Part shown: positions 46,815 to 58,674 of the stretch, piece after piece
How positions within the stretch are numbered: position 1 is the first letter of the stretch
Layout of the letters: every line of letters starts with the position of its first letter
From: Petrosia ficiformis
Taxonomy: Eukaryota; Porifera; Demospongiae; Haplosclerida; Petrosiidae
Assembly: GCA_947044365.1 (NCBI GenBank)
Contig: OX345636.1
Coordinates: 58,197,746 to 58,261,745, forward strand
Reading direction: 5' to 3'
DNA: 64,000 bases
Translations under genes and position numbers: made by a program
The notes under the pieces: model-generated
Seen by the model: only the letters and a program-made list of their open reading frames with translations
Told to the model about the DNA's origin: nothing
The model's database searches: none

Positions 46815-49800
46815 GCTATATAATATTATACTATTTTTTTGAACATAATATTATATTATATAGCTATATATATATAATTATATATATATATATATATATA
46901 GCTATATAATATAATATTATGTTTTTGGCCACTTACGCAATTATGCGTTGTATACATAGTTAAGGAGTTACATCATTCCAGGGGGCTCGGTCAATTAATT
47001 GCCGTGGAGCGTAAAAGAATGCACTCTACAGACCAGCAGAAAGAAGGTTATGTAGAAACTGGAACTAATAGCTAGCTATTCCACCTGAAATATATTCCTA
47101 GAGTTCAACAAAAGTTAAACATAGTAAATAATCAAAATAGTAACTATAATAGGCTGATGTATTTCAGCCATGAATACTGAATGATAGACACCACAAAGCA
47201 GCCATGCATAGGGATACTTTTTTCTCAAATGTTTTTATCACATTTTGTCTCTTGTATTATTCTTCAGTTGTATTCTCTATAGTTCTAATCCTTTGGTTTC
47301 ATTTTATTATCATGACAAGACAAGTTATAGTTATTATCATGTCTGAATATAACCATATATATCATAGTCATACATTTCTCATTGATGTGGAAATTTTTGT
47401 GTTTTGATAAAGAACCACAAATATTTGATAATGTGTAATTTTAATAACATTATGAATAATAACATGTATGAGTACATTTTGTTAGTGAATAGTAAGAACT
47501 AATTCACTTGTAACCCTCACCCCTTATTAATGAAATAATCTACTTGATCTAATTAGTGATTGTTTTATTATAGTTATTTATTATTTGTATTGATATTAAC
47601 ACATTGATGTATATTTGTATTACTAATACTATAGGATTTTCATAAAGTAGTCAAATCTACAGTGAACTGGCCTCAGAAGAGGACTGAACATGCCAGTACT
47701 GTCATTAATACCATATCAAATAAAGTAGTGACTTCTCATTTAATCATATCGGGTGGATGGGATGATGATCTTCAAACACTAAACGACTTTTGGATAATTC
47801 AGTTATCCAGTTTCATGTGTTATAAGGTAATGTACATCACATGACACATGTAATATATTGTTATCTTATATATTAATTTATATTAGTATCAGTTTCGTTA
47901 TCAAATATTAATATTTAAAATACTTGTATATCACAAATATGAGTTAAAAGTGTTATCATTACATTTCTAATAAATGAGACATACTCCTTTCTTGTACTAA
48001 TATATAATAATGTGTTCCTCATTTATAACATGTAATCATATTGTTTATAAAAAAAAATTATGTTAATATATTCATCTCTTTAGATTAATCTACCTGAATC
48101 TGTTGTGAAAAGATTTGACCACTCCATGGCAACATATGAAATATCCAATGGACATGTGTGGATTATTGTGACTGGAGGGAACAGAAATTTTCATTCATCT
48201 CGGGGTAGTATTCTAATAACTGGTTCAGATGTTACATTTGTTATTGAATTAGGTATGATAATTAATATACATATCATGTGATATATTAGTGATCATTATC
48301 ATGTTTACTGGAATCACTAGTGATGTGTATAGTTGATATACAGGAATATTGAACTATATGATAATCTAGTTTCGGTGTATACAAGATAATAATATAATCA
48401 ATCAGGGCTGGGTTGAAGGTGAAATGTTGACCTTCAAATGTTCGTTGTCAAAACATTCGAAGCATTCGTACCTTCGCGCAATAATTAATTTTGTTTATCA
48501 CTCAGCCATAAATTCCCTTTATATTGTTTACATAGTTCAAACCATAAAACCACAATATGTGCTACCACAAAATAAAATTTTAAAGAAAACTGAAGTTGAA
48601 ACGGTGGCATCCACTATAATACAAAATAGTAAAGGTTCAAGATGAAGAACTAAATTACAGATTTCAAATTCTTGTTCAGAAACATTAAAGCATCCACACT
48701 ACTTCGCTTTAGGCAGGAACGAAGTTTTGTTACAGTGAGACCTGCAGTAGCGAAATTCCTCTCAGACTGTGCCGAGGTAGCTGGTATTGCAAGTACTTCC
48801 CTTGCTACTTTGGCAACACGGGGATACCATTGTGTATTGTTCTTCCACCATTCAAGTGTGTTTGCTTTCCTACACACTACCTTTTCAACCAAAAACTGAC
48901 CTAATTCCTCAAGAGGGACGAGGTACTAATCTGTTCTACTCCAAGTAGGAGATCAAATGCAGTTTGATGTTTCTTTGATGGTAGAACAACTTCAAAATCT
49001 TCGGGTGATTTGGGTGTGGAAAAGGAATCCATTCTCTCGACAATAATACTCTTGACTGTTTCAGTCTGATGCTCTTCTACATATTTTGGTAATTTTAACC
49101 GGGGATCCAGCATTGAAGCTACAACCATACATGATGACATATCCAAACTATCAAGTCCCCTTCTTCGCTTAATTTCACTAGTTACATCATGTTTAAAGTG
49201 CACAACATTCATACAATCTTCACTAGATTCCTTCATACTTTCTACCAAGCCATGCATAATTGGGAGAGTGCTGGAAATAGTGGTATTTTCTTCGCAACAC
49301 ATGTAGGGGGTAGCAACATCAAAAGACCTGAGAGCTTTTACTAGTTCTTCACCGAGCACCCACTGTTCACTTTTTAGATCAAAGTACCTGTCACTTCTTT
49401 TAGTTACTTTCTTGTCAGAGAGTACAGCGGACACAGTCCATCTCATTTCAATCAGGCGCTCCAACAGATGAAATGTAAAGTTCCAATGAGTTGCACAATG
49501 CTGAATAAGCATTTTCTGGAATATTTCCATTTGGACTTACCTCTTCTTTAAGTGTTCAGTTGCCACCACACTATGTCTAAAGCGGCCAACTAGCTTACTG
49601 GCAGCTCCAATCAACCTTTCTATAGCAACTCGGGAAAGGCCAACTTTAAGGCATAGTTGAAAGCAATGGGCACTTTCCCAACATTTCTCATCATGCAGGA
49701 TTCGAAGACACAGCTCCATATTTGCATCCTGGTCATGTACTGTCGCAGACACCTTGTCCTCAATTCCAAAGTCTCTAACAATTTTGACAATATTATCTGA

Positions 49801-52800
49801 AATAGCTTGCCCTGTATGGCTTTCTGGGAAGGCTTTCGTGACCAATACATAAAAACATACCTCCCAGTTAGGAGAGATATAGTAGGCAGAGACAGTAATG
49901 TATGCCTCTGTGCTGAGCTGGTCCATATGTCAATTGTGAGCGCAACTGACACATCTTCCTTACTTAGTTTCTCTCGGAGTTGTTTTATACGGAGGTCATG
50001 TTTGTACTGAATAATATCTCTAACATGTTTTCTACTTAGTAATGTATAACCGGGCTCAAGAAAAGAAAGAAGCGCTTTGAATTCTTTGCATTCGACCATA
50101 CGTATTAGTCTCATATCCATTGCTATCATGTTTATCACTCATTCTGTGATCTCTCTTGAGCGGCTCTGGGAACATTGATGGGGCTTTAAAACACTGTCAA
50201 ACGAAGTCTGCTTCACTTTAGAACTTTCACACATCTTCTTCACTTTATATTTGAGGGGATGGATTTTCACCAGGTGTTCTCGTAAGTTTGAGGGTCCTCC
50301 ATGGTAAGCTAGTTTTCTTAAACACAGTATACACTTAGCTTTCTTTTCTTCCTTAAGCTTCTTAAAAAACTTCCAAATATCTGAGGTTTGAGCAAAGTCA
50401 GTCATTTTTCCAGATCTTTACAAACCACAAAGCGCATTAATTAAGTGGGTGTGGTGTGAAGGTTAGAAGCAGAATTATTGCATTCAAAGGTGCTACAACG
50501 AACGAATATTACAAACGTTCAAACATTCATCCCAGCCCTGAATATAATAGTTGTATATTCACTGATAATTTTTAGTTCTTATCTATTCTGAGATATTCAA
50601 GTTTTCTATGAATCATAAAAAAACCTAAGAGAACCTTTGAAGTGAATCCATTTTCTATTGTTTCTGTTTCATGAGACACACTGGTACTAGTTAATTACAT
50701 TCCTGAGAAACAGTATAACAACCAACAACTACAAGAATGATAGGAACATAGTGTGTATTGTATATTATAATGTATAAATTATACAAACACCAATTAATAC
50801 ACTACATCATTATAATATACATGTATTATATTAAGAGTTACATGATACGGAAGGTGCTTCTTCACAAGTATATGTATATTAGTATGTGTAGTGAGGACTT
50901 ATTAGATTTCAAATAATCAACTTATAACGTTATAATTCATGTTACAAAAACATAAATGAAAATACTGATATATTACTACTGAACTGTAGTAAGCATATAA
51001 AATTAATATAACTAACATACATATAATACATAAATACATAGATATGTACATACGCACGCACATTTGTAGATATGTGCATACATTCATATGTACATACTGT
51101 AATAAACGCATGATTAAATGTATAGATGAGGGGCATCTCCAAACGCTAGTACAAACTGTTTCTTAGTTTCAGTTTCCTCGGTTTAGTCTGGGATTTGTTA
51201 TCAACAGTTTTGAGAGAAACCTACAGTGTAGGTGAAACCTAGTTATTCCAAGCAGGTAAGTCAGGATAAGCAGTCACTTTCAGAAAGTTGGGCATCAGCC
51301 GTCATTTTCTCTGTCAAGTCTGTAAGAGTCTGTCTGCTCTCACTCCACATTCAAGAAAGTAAAACGGTGGTTTAAACATGGTAGGTTGTTATAAGATTGA
51401 TAATGATGAATGGAGTGTTTGAAACTGTTCTAAAATAGAAGAAATGCCTATCACGAATAAACGGCCATCTTGTTTTAACGCCGAGTGTGTTTCTTCAAGC
51501 ATCTATATGCATATATGGATGCATGTAGGCTAGTCTCTATGTACGTAAATATATAAGATAATGTACATACATAACAAAGTACGTAAGTATTATATGTAGG
51601 TTCACACATACATAAATATATATGCACTTATGTACTTACAGGTTTACAAATGTGTACATACACTTACGCACAAATGTAAGTAGGCAAGTATGTACATACA
51701 TAATCATGCAAATACATACGAATATATTTGCACACACACATGTATGTTTATGTAGATACATACATACACACATACATATATTTACGTACTAATATACATC
51801 ATTATTATTCTCATAATACATGTAGTGTATAGTGATGATAAGTGGATGTTGAAACGTATTTGGAATAGTGAACAAAACTGGTATAAAACAGAAGAGGTGA
51901 TAATACGTGAGAAAGAAGCAGAGAAATGGAGTATTGATATGAGAGAGAAAGATATGAAACTTACTTTATTACAATCAACTGAATCATCTCTTAAATTCAC
52001 AGTAGCCATGTTGAACAAACGTGAGATAATATAATCACTTAATAATAATTTATCATGTGATGATTTTGTTTTAGAGTTACAAGAATCTCAGAAGTTATTA
52101 GAAATACAAAAGACAATATCATTAGCTAAATCACAAGAACTGGAAGACTCAAAGAAACAAATTATTCTTTGGAAAAAGACACTTACGCACACATCTACCA
52201 TTTCATCAGGTTTATATTAATACACATATTATATATATTGAATATGTGGTGAATATTATATGTTTTCATTAGATGAGGAGACAATAGAAGATTATCAGAA
52301 ACCTCAAGAAACAGAACTAGTTGAAGAGGAACAGTCAAAACCTGTAGATGAGGATAAATCAGTGATTAGTAATAAAACACTAATAGCACTGGAAGGTTAG
52401 TTAAGTATTCATAATATTATACATTATGATTAATAATTATATTATTACAACAGAGAATGAGTCACTACAGAAGATAGTTATTAGTAAGAATGAACAAGTA
52501 GAGGAACTACAGAGTATGTTAGAAATGAAGGCAAACAGGATGAAAGAGTTAGAGTCAATACAAGAACGTAAATCATGAGTTACATTATAATTAACATAAC
52601 TTCATGATGTGTTTTATTTTATAGATGCTGAGGAACTACAGAGTATGTTAGAAATGAAGGCAAAGAGGATGAAAGAGTTAGAGTCAATACAAGAACGTAA
52701 ATCATGAGTAATTTTGTAGTTAGCATAACTCCATGATGTGTTTTATTTATAGATGCTGAGGAACTACAGAGTATGTTAGAAATGAAGGAGGAGAAAATAA

Positions 52801-55733
52801 GAGTGTTAGAGACACAGATAGAAGATAAGAAGAAAGTACGATTAGAAGGTCAATGTACAATTAATAGATAGTGTATATTACAATAGCAGATCACACATAG
52901 CATGCAATATATAGCATTGCAATAAGAAGTTTTGTGGATGTTTAAATTTGTATCTCATAATTACAGAGGAAGACAAGGCGTCTCATATAATGGAAACAGA
53001 TGAAGAGTTGATGGAAATAGTAGATGAATCAAACCTTGAATTAAAGGATGGTAGACAAATACAAGTACCTGAAGAGAAAATGATATCAAGCTCATATAAT
53101 GTGGAAAAGGAATATAATAACAAGAGTATTCAATTTGATTATATGGTAACAGTAACAGGTTAGATATATAGAATATAATGTTCTTGATGACATAAATATA
53201 TTCATATAGATCATCTATATGGTGTACATGTTGCATCAGAGAAGATGTTCTATGTATATGGAGACACATATCAATCCCTGAACTGGGATGAGTATGGTTT
53301 CAGAATGAATATACAACAAGGATCATTACCATCATCACAAGTATGTGAAGTAGCTGTTAAAGCTCTTGTTGCTGGTCCCTTCAACTTTCCTGAAGATGTT
53401 GAGTTAGTCAGTGCAGTATATTCCATTTCATTTGCCAAACCTCTTCTAAAGCCTGTTGAATTAGAGATACAGCATTGTGTATCCCTTACCAGAGAAGATC
53501 AGGCTCAATATCTCAGCTTTATGATATCCAATAAGACAGATGCTGCTCGTTGTCACAATTTCGATATGTTGGAAGGAGGTGAATTCTATCCGGGTAAAAG
53601 ATATGGGAAGATTGAACAGATTCACTTTTGTAAGACTGGAATTTGTAAGAAGAAGAGTCTATCTCCTGATAGTAGATCTGAGACAAAGAATACTACTGAA
53701 GATAGAAATGGTAATAATGATAATAATTGTATTCATATCTAATGATATCATTTGTTAATATAGAAACCACATCTCAAGAGACTAGTATATCATTACCTGT
53801 TAAAAGATCTGATGATAGTTTAGAAGTACCTCCAGCTAAGAGAGAGAAACTAAATGAACAGAATGGTAAATAATATAATTATTATATATTTAATTGAATG
53901 AATATTTCACTAGACGATATTATAACTGATGATAATGATACTGAAGATATAATTAGTGAATCACAACCTCATGATTATACAAGGGATAATATTATCAATA
54001 CTCATCAATTATCTACAAGTATGTATATGTCACTATATTGTTGAATTAATAAATATGTCATTATGTGATGAATCCATAAATATTGTAGTATAATTTTGTG
54101 TATTATTTGCTATATCTCTATATAGCATCACAAACCTCTGGTACTGGTAATGCTTCAAATACTACACAAGGTACTAGTACATCTTCACTACAAGGTATCT
54201 TTAGCGTTTATATTTACATATGTAATTAAAATTTACAAGCAAAATGCAAAGCATTGCACAGGTGAACATACTGTGTGGCTGAAATAGCACATAAGTATGC
54301 ACAACATCACAATGTAAAAATAAAACCAACCATTAGGTTCAAAATGTATTCATGATGTACATAATTCCATGATGTTGTTACAAATAAAAATTAACAAAGA
54401 GAGATTTGAACAAGGGTCATATATAGCTCCAAATTAACTAAAAATAACTCAGCAGAGCGCTCTAAAATGAACTAAAAAAAAAAAAAATGTAAGAGCCAAG
54501 GGCATGTATTGAACCAGGGTCCCCCAACTCAAAAAAAAAAGTTCAGCTGGAGTTGATCCAAAGACCCTCCCTGGATTGAACTGTTTGCCACATGTGCAGT
54601 TATTTTTTAAAATTCCAGCGATAGTGAAACTATTGTAATCTTTCCTTTTCACTTGGCTGAAAATAGGTATTATTATCAAAATGTCTAATGTTGATCCAAT
54701 GATCTCTCTTCAGTATATCACCTCGGATATCCTGACTAAGTTCCAACCTAGGAACAGATCTTGGCCATGTCAAACCTTTTAAGAACCACATGTTATTTTG
54801 CATGTTAATTAGCACATGCTCAAACAGTTTAATTCAGTTTCTTTTTCACTGCATCTTAAAGAAACGGGATACGTGACTGCACTAAATGGGACTCACTCAA
54901 GCTTTTCCCAGTTATGTAAATACTAATTATTAATGATATATTAGATGGTGAGTCACAACATGCAGACATAGGAGGAGTTGAAAGTATTCAAGATTCCACT
55001 AAAGAGATCACAAGACATATCCCTTCAACACAAGGTACAATGAGTGCATTAATGGATAATTCGGTTATTATGCTACATTATTGCACACTTATTCCTATAG
55101 TTTCTACTCCACAAGTTATTATTCCTTGTCCTGATAATATATATACTGGAGAGATATTATATGAGAGAATAGGAAGTAATAAATGGCTAACTAGATTTAT
55201 TGTAGTGCAAAATGTGAAAGTATTCTTACAAGTAAGATAATGTGTTAATTATTATCATTAATATTATCATATTATATTTAGTATATCGAAACAACTTATC
55301 CAAGTGCTATTAAAGATGAGATCATTAGGTTTTCATTCCTGGATCCAGTAAATGGATATATTGAACTTGATACTATTAGTATGGAACAAGTAGTTTGTAG
55401 AGGATGGAGTATTGAACCTCACAAGGAACCTCTCATAGTAAGTTATTATAATATTATTGATGATTTTATTGATCTGCAATTGATAGATAATTATATTGGC
55501 ATATTATAATTATTATAATTATGATAGCTTAGAAAGAGAGATGCTGATTTATTTGGATCAGATCTTCCCATTCCACCATCTTGTCTTGTCACTGTTTGGG
55601 CTAAACTATCTTGTGATCCTGAAGAACGTTTGAGACATCCAGTAATACTAAATGGAATAGATTCTGATACTAGAAAAATATATATCAGTAGATTCCTTGA
55701 AACAGTGGAAACTACTAACACTACAGAACGAGG

Positions 55734-55776
<43 letters not shown>

Positions 55777-57130
55777 ATTATTGTAATAATTATGCATGGA
55801 AATTTAATTGATTCTTCATTTAGAATCTACTAGTCATACAAGACATTCACAAGATAGTATTGTATCACCTATCAGTTCATCTCATACAGGTTAGGATAAT
55901 AATTATACATGTGACATAGTTTAAATTAATGAGCTGGAATAACTAGTTAATTAAACCCTGGAGTTGTCAACAAAAATAATTATATTTTGCAGACATATTT
56001 CACCTTCATCACCACCAGGGGCGGGTCTACAGGGGGGGCAGGGAGGGCAGGGAGGGCAATTGCCCCCCCCCCCCTAAGTTTTTGCTTGTATTAAAATTTA
56101 TAAACTCTGTGAGCTGTTTGCATAAATGACATGAACGGTATAGTTAGTTTACACAACTATAACAACTGGTCAATCAGTTTACTCACTGAATGCAAACATA
56201 ATTCTGCATCTAAACTTAGGACGCAGAAGATGATAGCATAGCGTGGTAGGCCTAAATTAAGTGACCACACCCCTCATGGATAATTAATAACCACAAATTT
56301 TTTCACGCCATGCTTTGCATGCCGAGTTTGCCCTACCTTATAAAATTTCTAGACCCGCCCCTGATCACCACATGCTGTTAGTTATAGAGTGTGTTTGGCC
56401 ATTATTGCATTCACTACCATTAGCATCAGAATTTTACCATATTGAGTAACTTCAGGAAGCCACAATGACACAGGAAGAATAGTTATATAAGAGACCATAA
56501 CAACAGTTCATCTCTATGTTGTGGCCATGGCAACCTTCTGTTGCTAATCAGTATTAGTTTGAAGGTAGTGTAGTGTTAGATGTATTTCAATAACTTTCAA
56601 TCTATGAATTATAGTAGTAAAGGAAACAGCAAATCTAAGACGTTATCTGATCACTTGTCATTGTGCAATACTTTTCAAACACTCAATACATATATAGTTT
56701 TTACCATACCCTTGATATTAGGGTCTTGCATGTACACATTATGCAATATTAGAAATAATCGTGTGCATCGCATTTGCTTGAATATATATTTTTATTAATA
56801 TTTCATTTAGTATCATTGACATCACAAAAGGTGAAAGAAATTCTTCGTATATCCACTCCTGAAATGTCCAAACTGTTATCTTCATCTGATAATAGAATAT
56901 CTCTTGCTATGGAACTGTATGGATCATCTCTGATCACAGATGATGCTTATTATCAGGCTATTGATGATTCTGCCATTACTAACATACTAAAAGGAGCTAG
57001 ATTGATGAAAGAGATTACTGCATCTGTTGCTGTTAGTCCAGATAAACTGAGACAATTAATTGAAGTAATGAAGAGAGTGGAAATCTTCCAAGGTATTAGC
57101 GAAAAGTGGGAGAGAGACATACAACAATAA
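39381..57130 (+). CDS. Gene A: Kelch / coiled-coil / ZU5-like / UPA-like / death-fold-like protein, 1254 aa
   Basis: Exons: 39381-39390, 39626-40174, 40229-40401, 42409-42600, 42858-43026, then 51826-52020, 52075-52209, 52273-52395, 52454-52567, 52625-52696, 52753-52848, 52967-53158, 53210-53710, 53764-53865, 53914-54018, 54126-54194, 54945-55034, 55101-55231, 55282-55437, 55528-55732, 55824-55889 and 56811-57130. All junctions are GT-AG and in phase; 3765 nt give 1254 codons plus stop. Residues 5-364: six Gly-Gly Kelch blades (YCWGGD, YYGGH, IFGGEG, MFGGTT, ISGGWDD, VTGGN). 365-673: coiled coil. 674-840: ZU5-like (SLNWDEYGFR, EIQHC). 963-1126: UPA-like. 1149-1254: helical death-fold-like module. 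A 5226-bp tandem duplication inside the gene adds extra Kelch exons, not used in this model. Probably a cytoplasmic adaptor; the role is unknown. Confidence 0.8.
41097..41231 (+). CDS. 44-aa intronic ORF, duplicated at 46323-46457
   Basis: An ATG in a long gene A intron opens a 44-codon frame (MPSSLQRLATLRKTKQRAG, then acidic and basic residues, ending DESE). It contains a potential donor after LT (CAG|GTAGAG). The composition resembles a real basic N-terminus, such as a first exon of a transposon ORF. No continuation was recognised. An exact copy lies in the second duplication unit. Confidence 0.25.
   Translation: MPSSLQRLATLRKTKQRAGATEEAKTEEKLTGREQKQRDVDESE
41489..41695. repeat. TA-rich hairpin tract (copy at 46715-46921)
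   Basis: Long TA runs flank a pair of AGCTATATAATATTATA-type arms that are inverted around a TTTTTTTGAACATAA spacer. Confidence 0.8.
43177..45314 (-). mobile_element. hAT transposon, 2.1 kb, copy in duplication unit 1
   Basis: The termini CAGGGCTGGG (43177) and CCCAGCCCTG (ending 45314) are perfect 10-bp inverted repeats. AATATAAT occurs at 43165-43172 and 45315-45322, an 8-bp target duplication, but four extra bases (CAAT) lie between the left copy and the left terminus. It is inserted in the gene A intron between the last Kelch exon and the coiled-coil exons, transposase antisense to the gene. Confidence 0.92.
43424..45179 (-). pseudogene. hAT transposase, inactive (unit 1)
   Basis: In order on the minus strand: a BED-type zinc finger (C..C at CILCLRKL, then H....H in LREHLVKIH), an in-frame TGA at 44913-44915, the DDE-core region (VALTIDIWTS), a frameshift near 44690, an in-frame TAA at 44311-44313, THWNFTFHLLERL, a frameshift near 43675-43700, and the C-terminal dimerisation motif (PATSAQSERNFATAG, then MFLNKNL). 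Two nonsense codons and two frameshifts rule out a functional enzyme. Intact relatives would mobilise it in trans because the termini look complete. Confidence 0.9.
48403..50540 (-). mobile_element. hAT transposon, copy in duplication unit 2
   Basis: Same termini, same AATATAAT flanks and same CAAT interruption as unit 1. It therefore arose by the segmental duplication, not by a second transposition. Confidence 0.95.
48650..50405 (-). pseudogene. hAT transposase, inactive (unit 2)
   Basis: Carries the same two stop codons and two frameshifts as unit 1 (shifted by 5226). The single base difference found is synonymous (a Cys codon, TGT to TGC). The element was dead before the duplication. Confidence 0.92.
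50743..51825. other. Gene A intron before the coiled-coil exons
   Basis: Non-coding, with ATGT-type repeats at about 51030-51090 and 51490-51780. This matches the repeat-rich tract before gene B and before pseudogene C, so the arrays occupy equivalent introns in all three copies. Confidence 0.6.
52454..52848 (+). repeat. Three tandemly duplicated coiled-coil exons
   Basis: Exons 52454-52567, 52625-52696 and 52753-52848 all encode EELQSMLEMK followed by a charged tail. The introns between them are nearly identical (both begin GTAAATCATGAGT and contain ATGATGTGTTTTATTT). All are phase 1-1, so added copies keep the frame. Confidence 0.9.
54195..54944. other. 750-bp intron of gene A, probably with an insertion
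   Basis: Much longer than the usual 50-bp intron. It contains A-rich runs at 54474-54487 and 54530-54540 around GAACCAGGGTCCCCC, and no clear terminal repeats. Confidence 0.45.
56016..56363. mobile_element. hAT-type MITE, 348 bp, perfect 8-bp target duplication
   Basis: The ends CAGGGGCGGGTCTA and TAGACCCGCCCCTG are perfect inverted repeats. ATCACCAC is duplicated at 56008-56015 and 56364-56371. It contains a G-rich then C-rich tract (about 56034-56075) that can form a hairpin. It lies in the last intron of gene A. Confidence 0.95.
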
Positions 57131-57301
57131 CATATTAATAACACATGTTTAGTAAAATTACTATATTAGCTATATAATTATATATAAAAAAAATAAAATA
57201 TTTTTTACTAGCAACACCTAAAATTTTATAAAATATTTATGGCATAATTTCACTGGCAGTTACATGAAGGAACATCCTATTTTTTTCTTGGACTCTTGTA
57301 T

Positions 57302-57418
57302 GGAATATTGCAATGCTTCAATTCTTCAATGCTTTTTACGAAATAGGGGGTCCATACATAGATGAAGCTAACAAGATCAAGAAATCTTCACAAGTAAAGA
57401 TAAACTAGGAGTTCACAT
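57302..57418 (+). pseudogene. Relic of the gene B-type last exon, downstream of gene A
   Basis: The sequence ATTCTTCAATGCTTTTTA, then GGTCCATACATAGATG and AGATAAACTAGGAGTTCA, aligns with 7641-7745 in the last exon of gene B. A small deletion and base changes break the frame. It lies 172 bp past the gene A stop codon. Confidence 0.88.
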
Positions 57419-58674
57419 TATAGTGATTTAGTTCTGTTCGTTTGATTATTTGTGTGTGATGAATTAACTTCCATATTCACACGTAATTAACCTCCATACC
57501 AAGGGAAATTCCCTACATTTAGGGATGAATTTTGTTATTTAGGGTCTAGGGAGGGAATTTTATAAATGATAGATATCTAGGGAATGTTTGACTCAAAACT
57601 GATTTAAGTGTATTCACACCTAGAAAATTATATATCTTATAACACTGACGACAGCAAAGTGATCATAACAGTCACAGTAAGTTAACCAATATATGTCACA
57701 TCAGCATGCACCCAATTGTGAATTATAATCTGCATTAACACTGTAACAGCAATGACTTCAATGTATTAAATGTAACAAGTATCAGGTTCAACCTGCACTC
57801 TTTTAACTCAGCAAAACTTACCATCCAGTTGTGTCGATTTCAAGCCAGATGAGGCTATGTATAAGAGAATGAAGAGCAGCATATATGACTTTGAAAGTGC
57901 TGAGACAGATTAATCTGCTAACCTGAAGTCCTCACTGTTAAACTCATTTCTTGTTGTGTTGATATTTTTGTTATTTTAACCATTTGTTATCAGATCTTGC
58001 ACTAAGTTTCTGGAACTTCTAGGGGGGTTGTAGTGGGGAAATCAGCCTGAGTCTAGGGATTTTGAGCACTCCTAGGAAATTGTGTCTGGAGGCTCATTCC
58101 CAAGCGTTTTAATAAAACGCTTGGGAATGATACTGTATTGTAAAACCCATGTGACTTATATAGAGGTGAAACGAGATAAGAGCAGTAAGTCTGTGTGTCT
58201 GTACAGGTTAATGTGGTTCATAAATATTAGGTTATTGATTTTCAAAAGATTATTACACAGTGTTTACTATCTATCCATTCATTTCTAGGTTATCTATATC
58301 ACTTAGTAAAGAGTATCATACTCAATACCGGAACATTAGACAATATACATATATTTTGTGAATCTTACTAATTCTTTGGATATGAGTATTTGAAGCTTGA
58401 TTCTTGCTATGACCCCCATTAACATAGTGAATAGAGATCGTGGGAATTTCTACTCTCAGGAACTAACACAAAGATTGTAAGTTATGCATCCATTATCAAG
58501 ACAACAATCAGTCTATCCATCAAATGATGCGTCTATCAATTATCTGTCCTATCTATTCATCTCTGTATTCAGTAATTATTAATCTATTCATGCATCTGTT
58601 CACTCATTCGTTCAAATATTCATCTATTTATTCATCAACATGCATTCATATATATTATGTACATGTGTATGTTT
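57419..58674. other. 3' flank of gene A
   Basis: No gene seen. The part at 58125-58210 is homologous to the 3' flank of gene B (7885-7985). Confidence 0.5.

Larger units (their letters stand above)
45517..50742 (+). repeat. 5226-bp tandem duplication, copy 2
   Basis: Follows copy 1 without a gap. By eye I found one substitution (A at 44068, G at 49294); the TA-run lengths also agree. It carries a partial Kelch exon without acceptor (45517-45627), full exons 47635-47826 and 48084-48252, and the second hAT copy. Confidence 0.97.

Noticed and set aside
48403..50540. Independent second hAT insertion
   Set aside because: Flanks, target duplication, CAAT scar and all disabling mutations are the same as in copy 1, so it came with the segmental duplication.
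52961..53269. Minus-strand 102-codon frame over 52961-53269
   Set aside because: It is the antisense shadow of two well-supported gene A exons.
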